From NCBI GenBank assembly GCA_031286025.1, contig JAITVB010000139.1, forward strand, positions 1 through 9,813: a DNA stretch of 9,813 nucleotides, given 5' to 3'. Of the stretch, positions 1 to 7,070 are shown one piece after another; positions within the stretch are counted from its first letter, which is position 1; the number at the start of each line of letters is the position of its first letter. This DNA comes from Rikenellaceae bacterium. GTDB taxonomy: Bacteria; Bacteroidota; Bacteroidia; Bacteroidales; Rikenellaceae. The translations under genes and the position numbers were made by a program. The notes beneath the pieces are model-generated. The model did no database searches, was not told the DNA's origin, and saw only the letters and a program-made list of their open reading frames with translations.

Positions 1-7
1 GGGGATT

Positions 8-15
8 CAAAGATA
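8..15 (-). promoter_or_regulatory. Candidate promoter -7 box leading out of the window
   Basis: Minus-strand TATCTTTG, an exact match to the Bacteroidota -7 consensus TAnnTTTG, directly after the ygiQ stop. A weak TTTC lies 18 nt upstream. It is preceded by an A/T-rich inverted repeat (18-26 with 32-40) and the shared string AGCTATCTTTG, also seen before ygiQ. It probably drives the next minus-strand gene, which lies beyond the left edge. Confidence 0.55.
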
Positions 16-16
16 G

Positions 17-1741
17 CTATTTTTTCGGGGTGAAAAAATATTTTTTCTGGTTCCGCTTGTCGTCCTGGTTGCGGGCGACGTAGAGTTTTTCGCCCGTGTA
101 AGGGTTTTCACCCGTCCAGAACATGACGGACGACAAGGTCATCGGTGTCGGGGTAAAATCCTGTACCTGCTCGGTGTGGAGCTTCAGACGACGGGTGATC
201 GCGGCCAACTCGCCCATATCGCCCTTGGTGCAGCCCGGGTGGCTCGAAATGAAATAGGGGATCAATTGGTATTGCAGGCCGTTGGCCTCACAGATCTTCT
301 TAAAGTCGGCATCGAGCTTTTCGAACAGCGCGAACGACGGTTTTCGCATTAAGGCCAACACCTTTTCGGACGTATGTTCCGGGGCCACTTTCAGACGACC
401 TGAAGTATGGTGCCGCACCACTTCGGAAAAATACCCGCCGTCCCCTTCTAAAAACATGTCGTAGCGAATACCGCTGCCGATAAAGGCTTTTTTGATGCCT
501 TTCACTCCCCGCACCCGCCGATACAATTCGAGCAGCGGACGGTGGTCGGCGTTGAGGTTTTTGCACATTCGGGGGTGGATGCATGACGGGCGCGTGCAGG
601 TTTCACACAACTTCTGGTCGTGTCCCCGCATGGCCCACATATTGGCTGACGGGCCGCCCAGGTCGGAGAGACAGCCCCTGAACCCCGGCTCGGCAGCGAT
701 CGCCTCGACCTCGCGCAGGATCGATGCCGTGGAGCGGCTGACGATAAATTTCCCCTGATGGGCCGAGATTGTACAGAAACTGCACCCGCCGAAGCATCCC
801 CGGTGCAGATTTACGGAATTTTTGATCATCTCGTAAGCCGGGATATCGCCTTTGCCTGCGTAGCGCGGATGCGGTTTTCGGGTATAGGGCAGGTCGAAAC
901 TGCGGTCTATCTCGGCCTCGGTCAGCAGCGGGTAGGGCGGATTGACCACCACAACACTTTCGCCCGTGGGCTCGACAAGCGGATGGGCCGCCCAACGGTT
1001 CGACTCGACTTCGATCGTCACAAAATTTTCGCCGAATTTTCTCGGATCGTTGCGGCATTCTTCGTAAGAGTGCAGCCGGATCGCTCCTTCGACGCTCTCG
1101 GCCCGCTGACGATCGGCCAACCACGCCACCTGCGGGATTTTTCGCAGTAACTTCATATTAAAGCCGTTGTGGAGGGTTTTGGCCACATCTGTCATCACCT
1201 TGTCGCCCATACCGTAAGCCACCAGGTCGGCACCGCTTTCGACGAGGATCGACGGTTTTATGGAGTTACTCCAATAGTCGTAATGCGTGAGCCGTCGCAG
1301 CGAGGCTTCGATGCCGCCCAATACAACAGGAATATCCGGATAGATTCCCTTGAGAATTTTCGTATAGACGGTCGCTGCGCGGTCCGGTCGAAAACTTGTC
1401 TGTCCGCCGGGGGTGTAGGCGTCGTTGCTGCGCAGGCGCAGGTTGGCCGTGTAGTGGCTGACCATCGAGTCCATCGCCCCCGCCGTGACGCCGAAAAAGA
1501 AACGCGGAGGCCCCAGTTTCCGGAAGTCGCGCAGGTCGTCGCGCCAGTTTGGCTGCGGCACGATCGCCACCCGGTAGCCGGCCGCTTCCAACAGCCGCCC
1601 GATCACCGCCGCTCCGAACGACGGGTGGTCGACGTAGGCGTCGCCGGTGAACAGGATCACATCCAATTGTTCCCAACCGCGTGCCCGCACCTCTTTCACA
1701 GAGGTGGGCAGCCAGGCTTCGGTATGTGCGGGACGGGCCAT
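17..1741 (-). CDS. ygiQ: YgiQ family radical SAM protein
   Basis: Predicted 574-residue cytosolic radical SAM iron-sulfur protein of the YgiQ (UPF0313) family, whose reaction is unknown. The radical SAM signature CxxxCxxC is at residues 316, 320 and 323 (context RGCFGGCSFC), following an N-terminal domain of about 300 residues with the typical stretch GDAYVDHPSFG. A second cysteine group, C379, C382, C387 and C393, lies in CETCTRPSCIHPRMC and may hold another metal or cluster (inference). The protein ends soon after FTPTPMTLSSVMFWTG, so it lacks most of the long tail of the E. coli homologue (about 740 residues). The reading frame is open upstream to 1822, but that stretch covers a good promoter (-7 box 1760-1767) and the terminator of the gene before it, and MARPAHTEAWLP is the family-like N-terminus, so I place the start at 1741. 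It is 73 nt downstream of the GH2 gene but appears separately transcribed. The stop codon TAG (17-19) abuts another promoter box pointing out of the window. Confidence 0.93.
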   Translation of the reverse strand: MARPAHTEAWLPTSVKEVRARGWEQLDVILFTGDAYVDHPSFGAAVIGRLLEAAGYRVAIVPQPNWRDDLRDFRKLGPPRFFFGVTAGAMDSMVSHYTANLRLRSNDAYTPGGQTSFRPDRAATVYTKILKGIYPDIPVVLGGIEASLRRLTHYDYWSNSIKPSILVESGADLVAYGMGDKVMTDVAKTLHNGFNMKLLRKIPQVAWLADRQRAESVEGAIRLHSYEECRNDPRKFGENFVTIEVESNRWAAHPLVEPTGESVVVVNPPYPLLTEAEIDRSFDLPYTRKPHPRYAGKGDIPAYEMIKNSVNLHRGCFGGCSFCTISAHQGKFIVSRSTASILREVEAIAAEPGFRGCLSDLGGPSANMWAMRGHDQKLCETCTRPSCIHPRMCKNLNADHRPLLELYRRVRGVKGIKKAFIGSGIRYDMFLEGDGGYFSEVVRHHTSGRLKVAPEHTSEKVLALMRKPSFALFEKLDADFKKICEANGLQYQLIPYFISSHPGCTKGDMGELAAITRRLKLHTEQVQDFTPTPMTLSSVMFWTGENPYTGEKLYVARNQDDKRNQKKYFFTPKK

Positions 1742-1759
1742 GCGTTGTGGTTTAGGGCA

Positions 1760-1767
1760 CAAAGATA
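1760..1767 (-). promoter_or_regulatory. ygiQ promoter -7 box
   Basis: Minus-strand TATCTTTG matching TAnnTTTG, ending 18 nt before the ygiQ ATG, which gives a very short leader. No clear -33 TTTG is present; the upstream DNA is an inverted repeat of AAAAAGC (1780-1786) and GCTTTTT (1768-1774). Its position inside the upstream in-frame extension is the main reason for starting ygiQ at 1741. Confidence 0.65.
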
Positions 1768-1779
1768 GCTTTTTACACG

Positions 1780-1808
1780 AAAAAGCCCCGGAAACACCGG
1801 AGCCTTTT
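1780..1808 (-). terminator. Terminator after the GH2 gene
   Basis: Minus-strand hairpin AAAAGGCTCCGG, loop TGTTT, then CCGGGGCTTTTT: a 12-bp stem with two G-T wobble pairs ending in five Ts. It begins 6 nt after the GH2 stop codon. The A/T arms could also let it work in the other direction. Its T tract overlaps the inverted repeat in front of the ygiQ promoter. Confidence 0.8.
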
Positions 1809-1814
1809 CGTCCA

Positions 1815-4800
1815 TTATTCAAATTCGAAACTTTCGATCTCGATTCCCGAATCGTCAGGGGCAGTCAGCCGGATCTTGTAAAGCCCGGCGTTGATCATCG
1901 ATCCGGTCGAGGTGCTCACGATCCTGAATTTGTCGGCCGCGGCCGGGAATTCGATCTTGTCGCGTTTCATCACCACGCCGTTGAGGGCGTTGACGATCTC
2001 GAACCGCATCGGCACCGCTTTCCCGGAATGGTTCATATACCGGAAACGCAGCAGATAAGTGCCGGCCAACCCGGGATTGACTTCCCATTCCAAAAAACTG
2101 CCTGCGGCGGCTAACTTCACGAACGGTTCGCGTTTGAAGGTGCCCGTTTCGACCGCGCCGCCCGATCCGGCCTCGGCTCCGGTCAGTTTAGTGACAGGCC
2201 GGGCGACAGATTCTTCGCCCATGTCAGGGAGGTAGTTGGCCGCCACGGTATATTCGCGAGCCGAAGCACTGCCGATATAAACCGTGTCGCCTTTGGCGTA
2301 TTCGCGGACAAAGACCGGGAAGCGTTCCCCGTCACTGTTCAGCAGCGTATCACCTAATGGCGAAAAGTCCTCCATCCCGGCAGGGCGCATTGGTTCAGCC
2401 AGGTCGATCGCCACGAAGACCCGGGCCCGGGCGCTCACCGTAAAGGTACAGGCCGAAACCCCTTCGCGCGAGGCTTTTAACCATTCGGCGCCATACATCG
2501 CGGGGGGTAGATGCACAATATTCGAACTGCCGTCGGCATGCTGCCGCTCGCCGGTGGTCATCCAGGCGAATGCTTTCCAGTCGCGCTCCTTAACCCACGA
2601 GATCAATCGCGGCGACGGGGGAGCCGAGGGGGTGCGCACGATCGAGGCGACGGCAATGGCCGAGATCACCGCTTGGCCCGCCGTGACACGCGGGAAAGAG
2701 ATGGTCAGCAAACCGTCTTTGCTGCGTACTTTGACGGTTTTTTTGAGCAGAGCGTCGTGGCCCACCTCCTTGAAAATATCGAGGTCTTTCAGCACCACCT
2801 CGTCGTTGACCGCCACGTCGAACACGCGCCAACCGGTACAATCCATCCCGCCGCCGGTGCCGTACCACGGTTCGACAAAATAGAGTTCGACGGTGTATTC
2901 GCCTTCGGGCACCGGGAATTCCCACTTCAGTTCGGTCGTCCCATAGCGAAACGACTGAAAGAGCGGCCAGTCGACCGTGCCGTCGATCGGGTCGTGGGTT
3001 TGGCGTTGGCTGCCGAAGAAAGGCGGCACGCCCGGAAACCTGTCGGCCCACGAACGCGAACCCCATGTGCCGGATTCGGTCAGGTGGGTATCGGTCTCCC
3101 AGATGCCGCCGTTATAGAGGTCGGTGTAGCGTTCGCCGCCACAGTTGACGCGGTAGTGGTAGAGTATGCCCGGTACGGGTTTGGTCGCATTGGGGAGTTT
3201 TCCCCGCCAGACGTTCAGCGCCGGGCCGACAGGCAGGTGGTGGAGTGTCACGAGGTCCTTCGCCACCGGTTGGCCGTCGATATAGCCCACAGCATAAAGC
3301 ACATTGTAGCGGATATCGGCTCCGTCCCACACGAAATGGGTACCGACGCCGCCTTCTCGCTCGCGTCTGCCCAAGGAAGCACTTTCACCCAAATCATTAA
3401 AAAGCTCTACCTCGTCGCAGTTCGAGTAGACGACGATGCCGTCCTTCACACCCGGCACATACCAACGGTCGGGCCAGGTATGCATGGCGATGTAGACCAT
3501 CGGTTCGGTCGCCGCCGGAGCATAATTCGAACGATACATATAATAAGCATCGAGCGGTTCGCCCCACGGCGTAAGGAGACCCTTGTAATTGAACGGGCCC
3601 ACCTGGTCGATCGTACGGAAACCTTCGCCGTTCTGGATGCGGCCGGGGTTCTCGTGCGAGTTGAGCAGCCATTGGAATTGGCCGGCCACGCGGTCGCGCA
3701 CCGCCTCGGCCTGACGTACTTTCATCTCCATCAGCTGTGTCATCCGATCTTCGCTCAGCGGGCCGTTCTGGTTGAACGGGCCTTCGGAGTGCCGGTCGAT
3801 GCTGCGCCAGGCACCGTATTCGCCGTTGAGCCATTGGGAAGAAAGTTCGTCGGCATATTTCGCCGGATTGCCGCCGTAGGTGCCCGACCAGTTCTGCACG
3901 ACGTTCCAGTCGGTGCCCGTCCCGCCGTTGCAGGTGGTCACCAAGCGTTGCGACGAAGCGGTAGGATCCATCCGGCGGATGATTTCCGTACATTCGCGAG
4001 CAAAGGCCTCGGGCAGCACACTTTCGTTTTGCAGGCCCCAAAGGATGATCGAGGGACTGTTCCTGCGTTCCTTGACGAAATCACGGAGCAATTGTCGAAA
4101 ATTTTCGCGGAATTCGGGGGTGTCATACCAGATGTGGGCCGACATCTGGGCCCACCACAGGATACCCATCGTGTCCCAATGTCCGCTGTAGGCCAGGTTG
4201 TGCGGTTGGTGAGCGTCGCGGAAAGCGTTGAATCCGGCCGCCTTGATCTGTCGGGCGCGGGCAGCGATCTGCCCGGCGGTGAAAGCATGGCTGACGCCCA
4301 TCAGGTGCTCGTATTCGCAGGTGCCGTTAATAAAGAACGGCCTTCCGTTAATAGCGAAACAGCCGGCACTGTCACCCCGTGTCTGCGGCCAACTGATCCA
4401 ACGGATGCCACAGGGAGTGACGGTACGGTCGATCAACTTTTTGCCGTTAAATACCTCGGTCACCAACTCATACAGGAACGGATCGTCGGGCGACCACAGG
4501 CGCGGATTGCGCACCGTGGCCCGATCGGTAAACGTCGCCGCCGTTTCCGGCGCCAACAGTTGGTTTTCCGATTTCGAAAAAACGACCTTTCCTTCGGATG
4601 TCAGCGTGGTTTTCAAGGTGATTCCGCGTGGCTTCGAACTGTAGTTTTTCACCTCGGTTTCGAAGTGAAGTACGGCCGAGACGGAGGAAATATCAGCACC
4701 GTTCCACACATGCACCCCAAAAGGCTCGATCCGCACCGGATCGGTCACAACGAGGGTCACCGGGCGGAAAATACCCAACGGTTGGCTCCCCTCCGAAAAG

Positions 4801-5309
4801 CCCCATTCGCCAGAGCAGCCGCCGCACACCCACGGCAGGTCGGCGATCAGCGCCGGATGCTCGGCCTTGACGGCCAACGTATTCTGTTTTTCGAACGAAA
4901 CGATATCGGTCACGTCGAGCGTAAAGGTGGTACGCCCCCCGGCGTGGTAGCCCGCCGGTCGGCCGTTGACCCAAACCGTGGCATAGGAACCCACCCCTTC
5001 GAAATAGAGAAAAACCTGCCGGCCGCGGTCGCTGCCGGCAAGCGTAAAGGTGTTGCGGTACCACGCCGTACCGTGAAGATTGCCGTGGCGCAACTGGCGG
5101 TAACCGTAGTATTGATCCCAGTTGTGGGGAACGGCGACCGTTGTCCACATCCGGTCGTCAACTCCCGGGTTTTCGTAATTTCCCGGCGTTGCATCGGGCG
5201 CTTCGAGCATCGTTTTCCATCCGCCGTCGAGCGGCACTTCTCTTCGGGGTTGTTGGCTCCAACAGCACAGGGGGATGGCTAACAAGGCGGACAAGATCTG
5301 TCGTTTCAT
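1815..5309 (-). CDS. Exported glycoside hydrolase family 2 enzyme with malectin-like domain (beta-galactosidase-like)
   Basis: Predicted 1164-residue secreted GH2 retaining glycosidase. Residues 1-19 form a signal peptide (MKRQILSALLAIPLCCWS, cleavage probably before QQ). No good lipobox is seen, so periplasmic or secreted rather than lipidated. Domains in order: GH2 sugar-binding jelly roll (about 25-190, with LYFEGVGSYATVWVNG), Ig-like domain (about 195-300), TIM barrel (about 315-600) with acid/base E429 in ILWGLQNES and nucleophile E497 in LNGEYGAW, a DUF4982-like beta domain (about 602-690, GIVVYSNCDEVELFND), a malectin-like domain (about 697-892, opening ILYHYRVNCGG), an unassigned beta-rich stretch (about 893-1037), and a CBM6/35-like domain (about 1038-1164). 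Both catalytic glutamates are present, so it should be active. The substrate is uncertain: beta-galactoside is the default guess, beta-glucuronide or others are possible. The frame is open upstream to 5504, but the signal peptide fixes the start at 5309. No Shine-Dalgarno is visible. No SusC/D partner lies in the window. Confidence 0.92.
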   Translation of the reverse strand: MKRQILSALLAIPLCCWSQQPRREVPLDGGWKTMLEAPDATPGNYENPGVDDRMWTTVAVPHNWDQYYGYRQLRHGNLHGTAWYRNTFTLAGSDRGRQVFLYFEGVGSYATVWVNGRPAGYHAGGRTTFTLDVTDIVSFEKQNTLAVKAEHPALIADLPWVCGGCSGEWGFSEGSQPLGIFRPVTLVVTDPVRIEPFGVHVWNGADISSVSAVLHFETEVKNYSSKPRGITLKTTLTSEGKVVFSKSENQLLAPETAATFTDRATVRNPRLWSPDDPFLYELVTEVFNGKKLIDRTVTPCGIRWISWPQTRGDSAGCFAINGRPFFINGTCEYEHLMGVSHAFTAGQIAARARQIKAAGFNAFRDAHQPHNLAYSGHWDTMGILWWAQMSAHIWYDTPEFRENFRQLLRDFVKERRNSPSIILWGLQNESVLPEAFARECTEIIRRMDPTASSQRLVTTCNGGTGTDWNVVQNWSGTYGGNPAKYADELSSQWLNGEYGAWRSIDRHSEGPFNQNGPLSEDRMTQLMEMKVRQAEAVRDRVAGQFQWLLNSHENPGRIQNGEGFRTIDQVGPFNYKGLLTPWGEPLDAYYMYRSNYAPAATEPMVYIAMHTWPDRWYVPGVKDGIVVYSNCDEVELFNDLGESASLGRREREGGVGTHFVWDGADIRYNVLYAVGYIDGQPVAKDLVTLHHLPVGPALNVWRGKLPNATKPVPGILYHYRVNCGGERYTDLYNGGIWETDTHLTESGTWGSRSWADRFPGVPPFFGSQRQTHDPIDGTVDWPLFQSFRYGTTELKWEFPVPEGEYTVELYFVEPWYGTGGGMDCTGWRVFDVAVNDEVVLKDLDIFKEVGHDALLKKTVKVRSKDGLLTISFPRVTAGQAVISAIAVASIVRTPSAPPSPRLISWVKERDWKAFAWMTTGERQHADGSSNIVHLPPAMYGAEWLKASREGVSACTFTVSARARVFVAIDLAEPMRPAGMEDFSPLGDTLLNSDGERFPVFVREYAKGDTVYIGSASAREYTVAANYLPDMGEESVARPVTKLTGAEAGSGGAVETGTFKREPFVKLAAAGSFLEWEVNPGLAGTYLLRFRYMNHSGKAVPMRFEIVNALNGVVMKRDKIEFPAAADKFRIVSTSTGSMINAGLYKIRLTAPDDSGIEIESFEFE

Positions 5310-5376
5310 ATGAGTTCTTGATAAGGGAATATCGCTTCCGGTGCTGTCCGTCACCATTGAAATTATTTCCAAAGGA

Positions 5377-5410
5377 TCGAGCAGCGGCATACCGACATGC
5401 CGTTGCTCGA
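5377..5410 (-). promoter_or_regulatory. Strong hairpin in the GH2 5' leader
   Basis: Arms of 14 nt (5377-5390 and 5397-5410) pair throughout except one G-T wobble position, with a 6-nt loop ACCGAC. Read on the minus strand it lies 68 nt upstream of the GH2 start codon. It is not followed by a T run, so it is not a standard terminator; an attenuator, RNA stability element or protein site are possible. Confidence 0.5.
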
Positions 5411-5554
5411 CCGGATCCCGAAATTGGAGCGTTTGTCGACCAACCGCACATAAGATACCGGCGCCGCAACGCCGTTCGTGCATAAAGTCGAGCCATCCGC
5501 ACAAGACAGGTATATTTGCTGTATGGCGACATAACCCGGTTGTCGTTGGTGAGA

Positions 5555-5562
5555 CAAAGTTA
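5555..5562 (-). promoter_or_regulatory. Candidate promoter -7 box for the GH2 gene
   Basis: Minus-strand TAACTTTG fits TAnnTTTG, in an A/T-rich patch, with TTTC 18 nt upstream as a weak -33. It is the best match in the divergent gap and would give a leader of roughly 240 nt before the GH2 start at 5309. A nearer, weaker promoter cannot be excluded. Confidence 0.45.
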
Positions 5563-5606
5563 ATTATATTTTCGAAAAGGGAAAGGGCGAAAACCGCGGA
5601 AAAAAG

Positions 5607-5614
5607 TATCTTTG
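5607..5614 (+). promoter_or_regulatory. ugd promoter -7 box
   Basis: Plus-strand TATCTTTG matching the Bacteroidota -7 consensus, preceded by an A tract (GGAAAAAAG). It lies 23 nt before the ugd start codon, so the untranslated leader would be about 15-20 nt. No convincing -33 element is seen. Confidence 0.65.
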
Positions 5615-5637
5615 CCTGATAATCAACATGGCGGAAT

Positions 5638-6954
5638 ATGAAAATAGCGATCGTGGGAACGGGCTACGTAGGCCTGGTGACGGGTACGTGCTTTGCTGAA
5701 ATGGGTATCGATGTAACCTGTATCGATATCGATTCGAAAAAAATCGAAAAACTGCGGCAGGGGATCATTCCGATCTACGAACCTGGGCTTGAGGAACTTG
5801 TTCGAAAGAATATCGCCCGGGGGCGGCTTGTGTTTGAAACCGAGTTGGCCGCGGTGGTGCGCGAGGTCGAGGTGGTTTTTTCGGCGGTGGGTACGCCGCC
5901 GGGCGACGATGGGGCGGCCGACCTTCGACAGGTGCTCGAAGTGGCCCGCACGATCGGTCGGTCGATCGACCGCTATGTGTTGGTGGTGACCAAGAGCACG
6001 GTGCCGGTGGGCACGGCCGGGAAGGTGTGCGCTGCGATCGGCCGGGAGCTTTCCGTCAGAGGGCTCGATGTGGATTTTGACGTTGCGTCCAATCCCGAAT
6101 TCCTGAAGGAAGGGAGCGCGGTCGACGATTTTATGCGTCCCGACCGCATTGTGGTGGGGGTCGATTCTGACCGGGCGCGGACGATCATGGAGCGGCTTTA
6201 CCGGCCGTTTACGCTCAACGGTCATCCGGTGCTGTTCATGGATGTCGCTTCGGCCGAGATGGCCAAATATGCGGCCAATGCGATGTTGGCCATCCGCATC
6301 AGCTTTATGAACGAAGTGGCGGGGCTGTGCGAAATCGTCGGCGCAGACGTGAACCAGGTGCGGCGGGCGATCGGCGCCGATCCGCGGATCGGATCGAAAT
6401 TTTTGTATGCCGGGTGCGGCTACGGGGGCTCGTGCTTCCCTAAAGATGTAAAAGCGCTTTACAATACGGCCCGCGAGAAAGGTTTTCGGATGCGCGTGGT
6501 CGAAGCGACCGAGGAAACGAACGAGCAGCAAAAAAAGATACTTTTCGAAAAATTCCAGGCCCACTTCGACGGCGACATTGCCGGGCGGACGGTAGCCCTG
6601 TGGGGGCTGTCGTTCAAACCCGAAACCGATGATATGCGTGAGGCGCCGTCGTTGGCAATAATCACCGAATTGTTGGCGGCCGAATGCAAGGTGAGGGTTT
6701 ACGATCCGATTCTAACGGTCGAAAGAGCGCCCTGCCCGGTCGAGGGAATGGAGTGCTGTTCCGATAAATATGAAGCTGCCGAGGGGGCCGATGCTCTGCT
6801 GTTGGTCACCGAGTGGAAAGAGTTCCGGATGCCGGACTGGGCGCGGTTGCGTGAAGCGATGAAACAACCGGTAGTCATTGACGGCCGTAATATTTATGAT
6901 GGAAATGCCTTGCGCGAAGACGGATTTTCGTACTGCGGCATCGGGGTGAAGTGA
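5638..6954 (+). CDS. ugd: UDP-glucose 6-dehydrogenase
   Basis: Predicted 438-residue cytosolic enzyme that oxidises UDP-glucose twice with NAD+ to UDP-glucuronate, a precursor for capsule, exopolysaccharide or lipopolysaccharide sugars. The N-terminal Rossmann fold opens with the dinucleotide-binding motif GTGYVG (residues 7-12) and acidic D30 at the end of strand 2. Family active-site residues are all visible: T122 and P123 region (KSTVPVGT), E154 (SNPEFLKEG), K210 and N214 (AEMAKYAANAML), catalytic Cys266 in GCGYGGSCFPKD, and D270. The C-terminal UDP-binding domain contains GLSFKPETDDMREAPS (about 324-339). Length is normal for the bacterial family. The start ATG at 5638 lies 23 nt after a TATCTTTG promoter box; an ATG at 5628 is out of frame. 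It is a single-gene unit, divergent from the GH2 gene and convergent with tsf. A GDP-mannose 6-dehydrogenase is the main alternative, but the overall sequence fits Ugd better. Confidence 0.95.
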   Translation: MKIAIVGTGYVGLVTGTCFAEMGIDVTCIDIDSKKIEKLRQGIIPIYEPGLEELVRKNIARGRLVFETELAAVVREVEVVFSAVGTPPGDDGAADLRQVLEVARTIGRSIDRYVLVVTKSTVPVGTAGKVCAAIGRELSVRGLDVDFDVASNPEFLKEGSAVDDFMRPDRIVVGVDSDRARTIMERLYRPFTLNGHPVLFMDVASAEMAKYAANAMLAIRISFMNEVAGLCEIVGADVNQVRRAIGADPRIGSKFLYAGCGYGGSCFPKDVKALYNTAREKGFRMRVVEATEETNEQQKKILFEKFQAHFDGDIAGRTVALWGLSFKPETDDMREAPSLAIITELLAAECKVRVYDPILTVERAPCPVEGMECCSDKYEAAEGADALLLVTEWKEFRMPDWARLREAMKQPVVIDGRNIYDGNALREDGFSYCGIGVK

Positions 6955-6971
6955 TTACCCAAACCCCCCGA

Positions 6972-6987
6972 AAGGCCTTTTGGCCTT
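6972..6987 (+). terminator. Small hairpin after ugd, possible terminator
   Basis: AAGGCC, loop TTTT, GGCCTT lies 17 nt after the ugd stop. It is not followed by a T run, so it is weak as a terminator. A second inverted repeat, GGGCGCA/TGCGCCC (7002-7008 with 7025-7031), follows without a T run. Nothing else coding is seen between 6955 and 7070. Confidence 0.35.
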
Positions 6988-7070
6988 CCTGGAGTGCCGA
7001 TGGGCGCAGGGGGAAAGCCCGCGATGCGCCCTTGAGAAATGGCGTAAAGAACCGGAGTGACACGGAACCA

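Larger units (their letters stand above)
5310..5637. other. Divergent regulatory region with a structured GH2 leader
   Basis: This 328-nt gap between the divergent GH2 and ugd genes holds one promoter box for each direction (5555-5562 minus, 5607-5614 plus). Between the minus promoter and the GH2 start are three hairpins: CGACA/TGTCG (5527-5531 with 5541-5545), CGGCG/CGCCG (5459-5463 with 5470-5474), and a strong one at 5377-5410. A TTG-started open frame of 64 codons (5363-5557, minus) also fits here, but I recognise nothing in it. No known riboswitch is recognised. Confidence 0.5.

Noticed and set aside
18..40. Inverted repeat TATTTTTTC/GAAAAAATA as a terminator of ygiQ.
   Set aside because: It has almost no GC in the stem and lies inside the coding end of ygiQ; it fits better as promoter-proximal A/T DNA.
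1742..1822. In-frame 27-residue N-terminal extension of YgiQ.
   Set aside because: It overlaps the GH2 terminator, the GH2 stop codon and a matching TATCTTTG promoter box, and it does not resemble the family N-terminus.
2511..5282. A 923-codon open frame on the plus strand, opposite the GH2 gene.
   Set aside because: It is a shadow of the GH2 coding strand: GC-rich codon use avoids the sense triplets that would give antisense stops. The translation is low-complexity and resembles no known protein, whereas the minus strand gives a complete GH2 enzyme.
5310..5504. In-frame 65-residue N-terminal extension of the GH2 protein.
   Set aside because: It would bury the signal peptide that begins at 5309 and runs through the hairpin-containing leader.
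5623..6564. A 313-codon frame on the minus strand opposite ugd, and similar frames opposite tsf (7258-7995) and rpsB (8062-8871).
   Set aside because: All are antisense to genes with full family motifs, show no recognisable domains and are rich in His, Arg and Gly, as expected for shadow frames.
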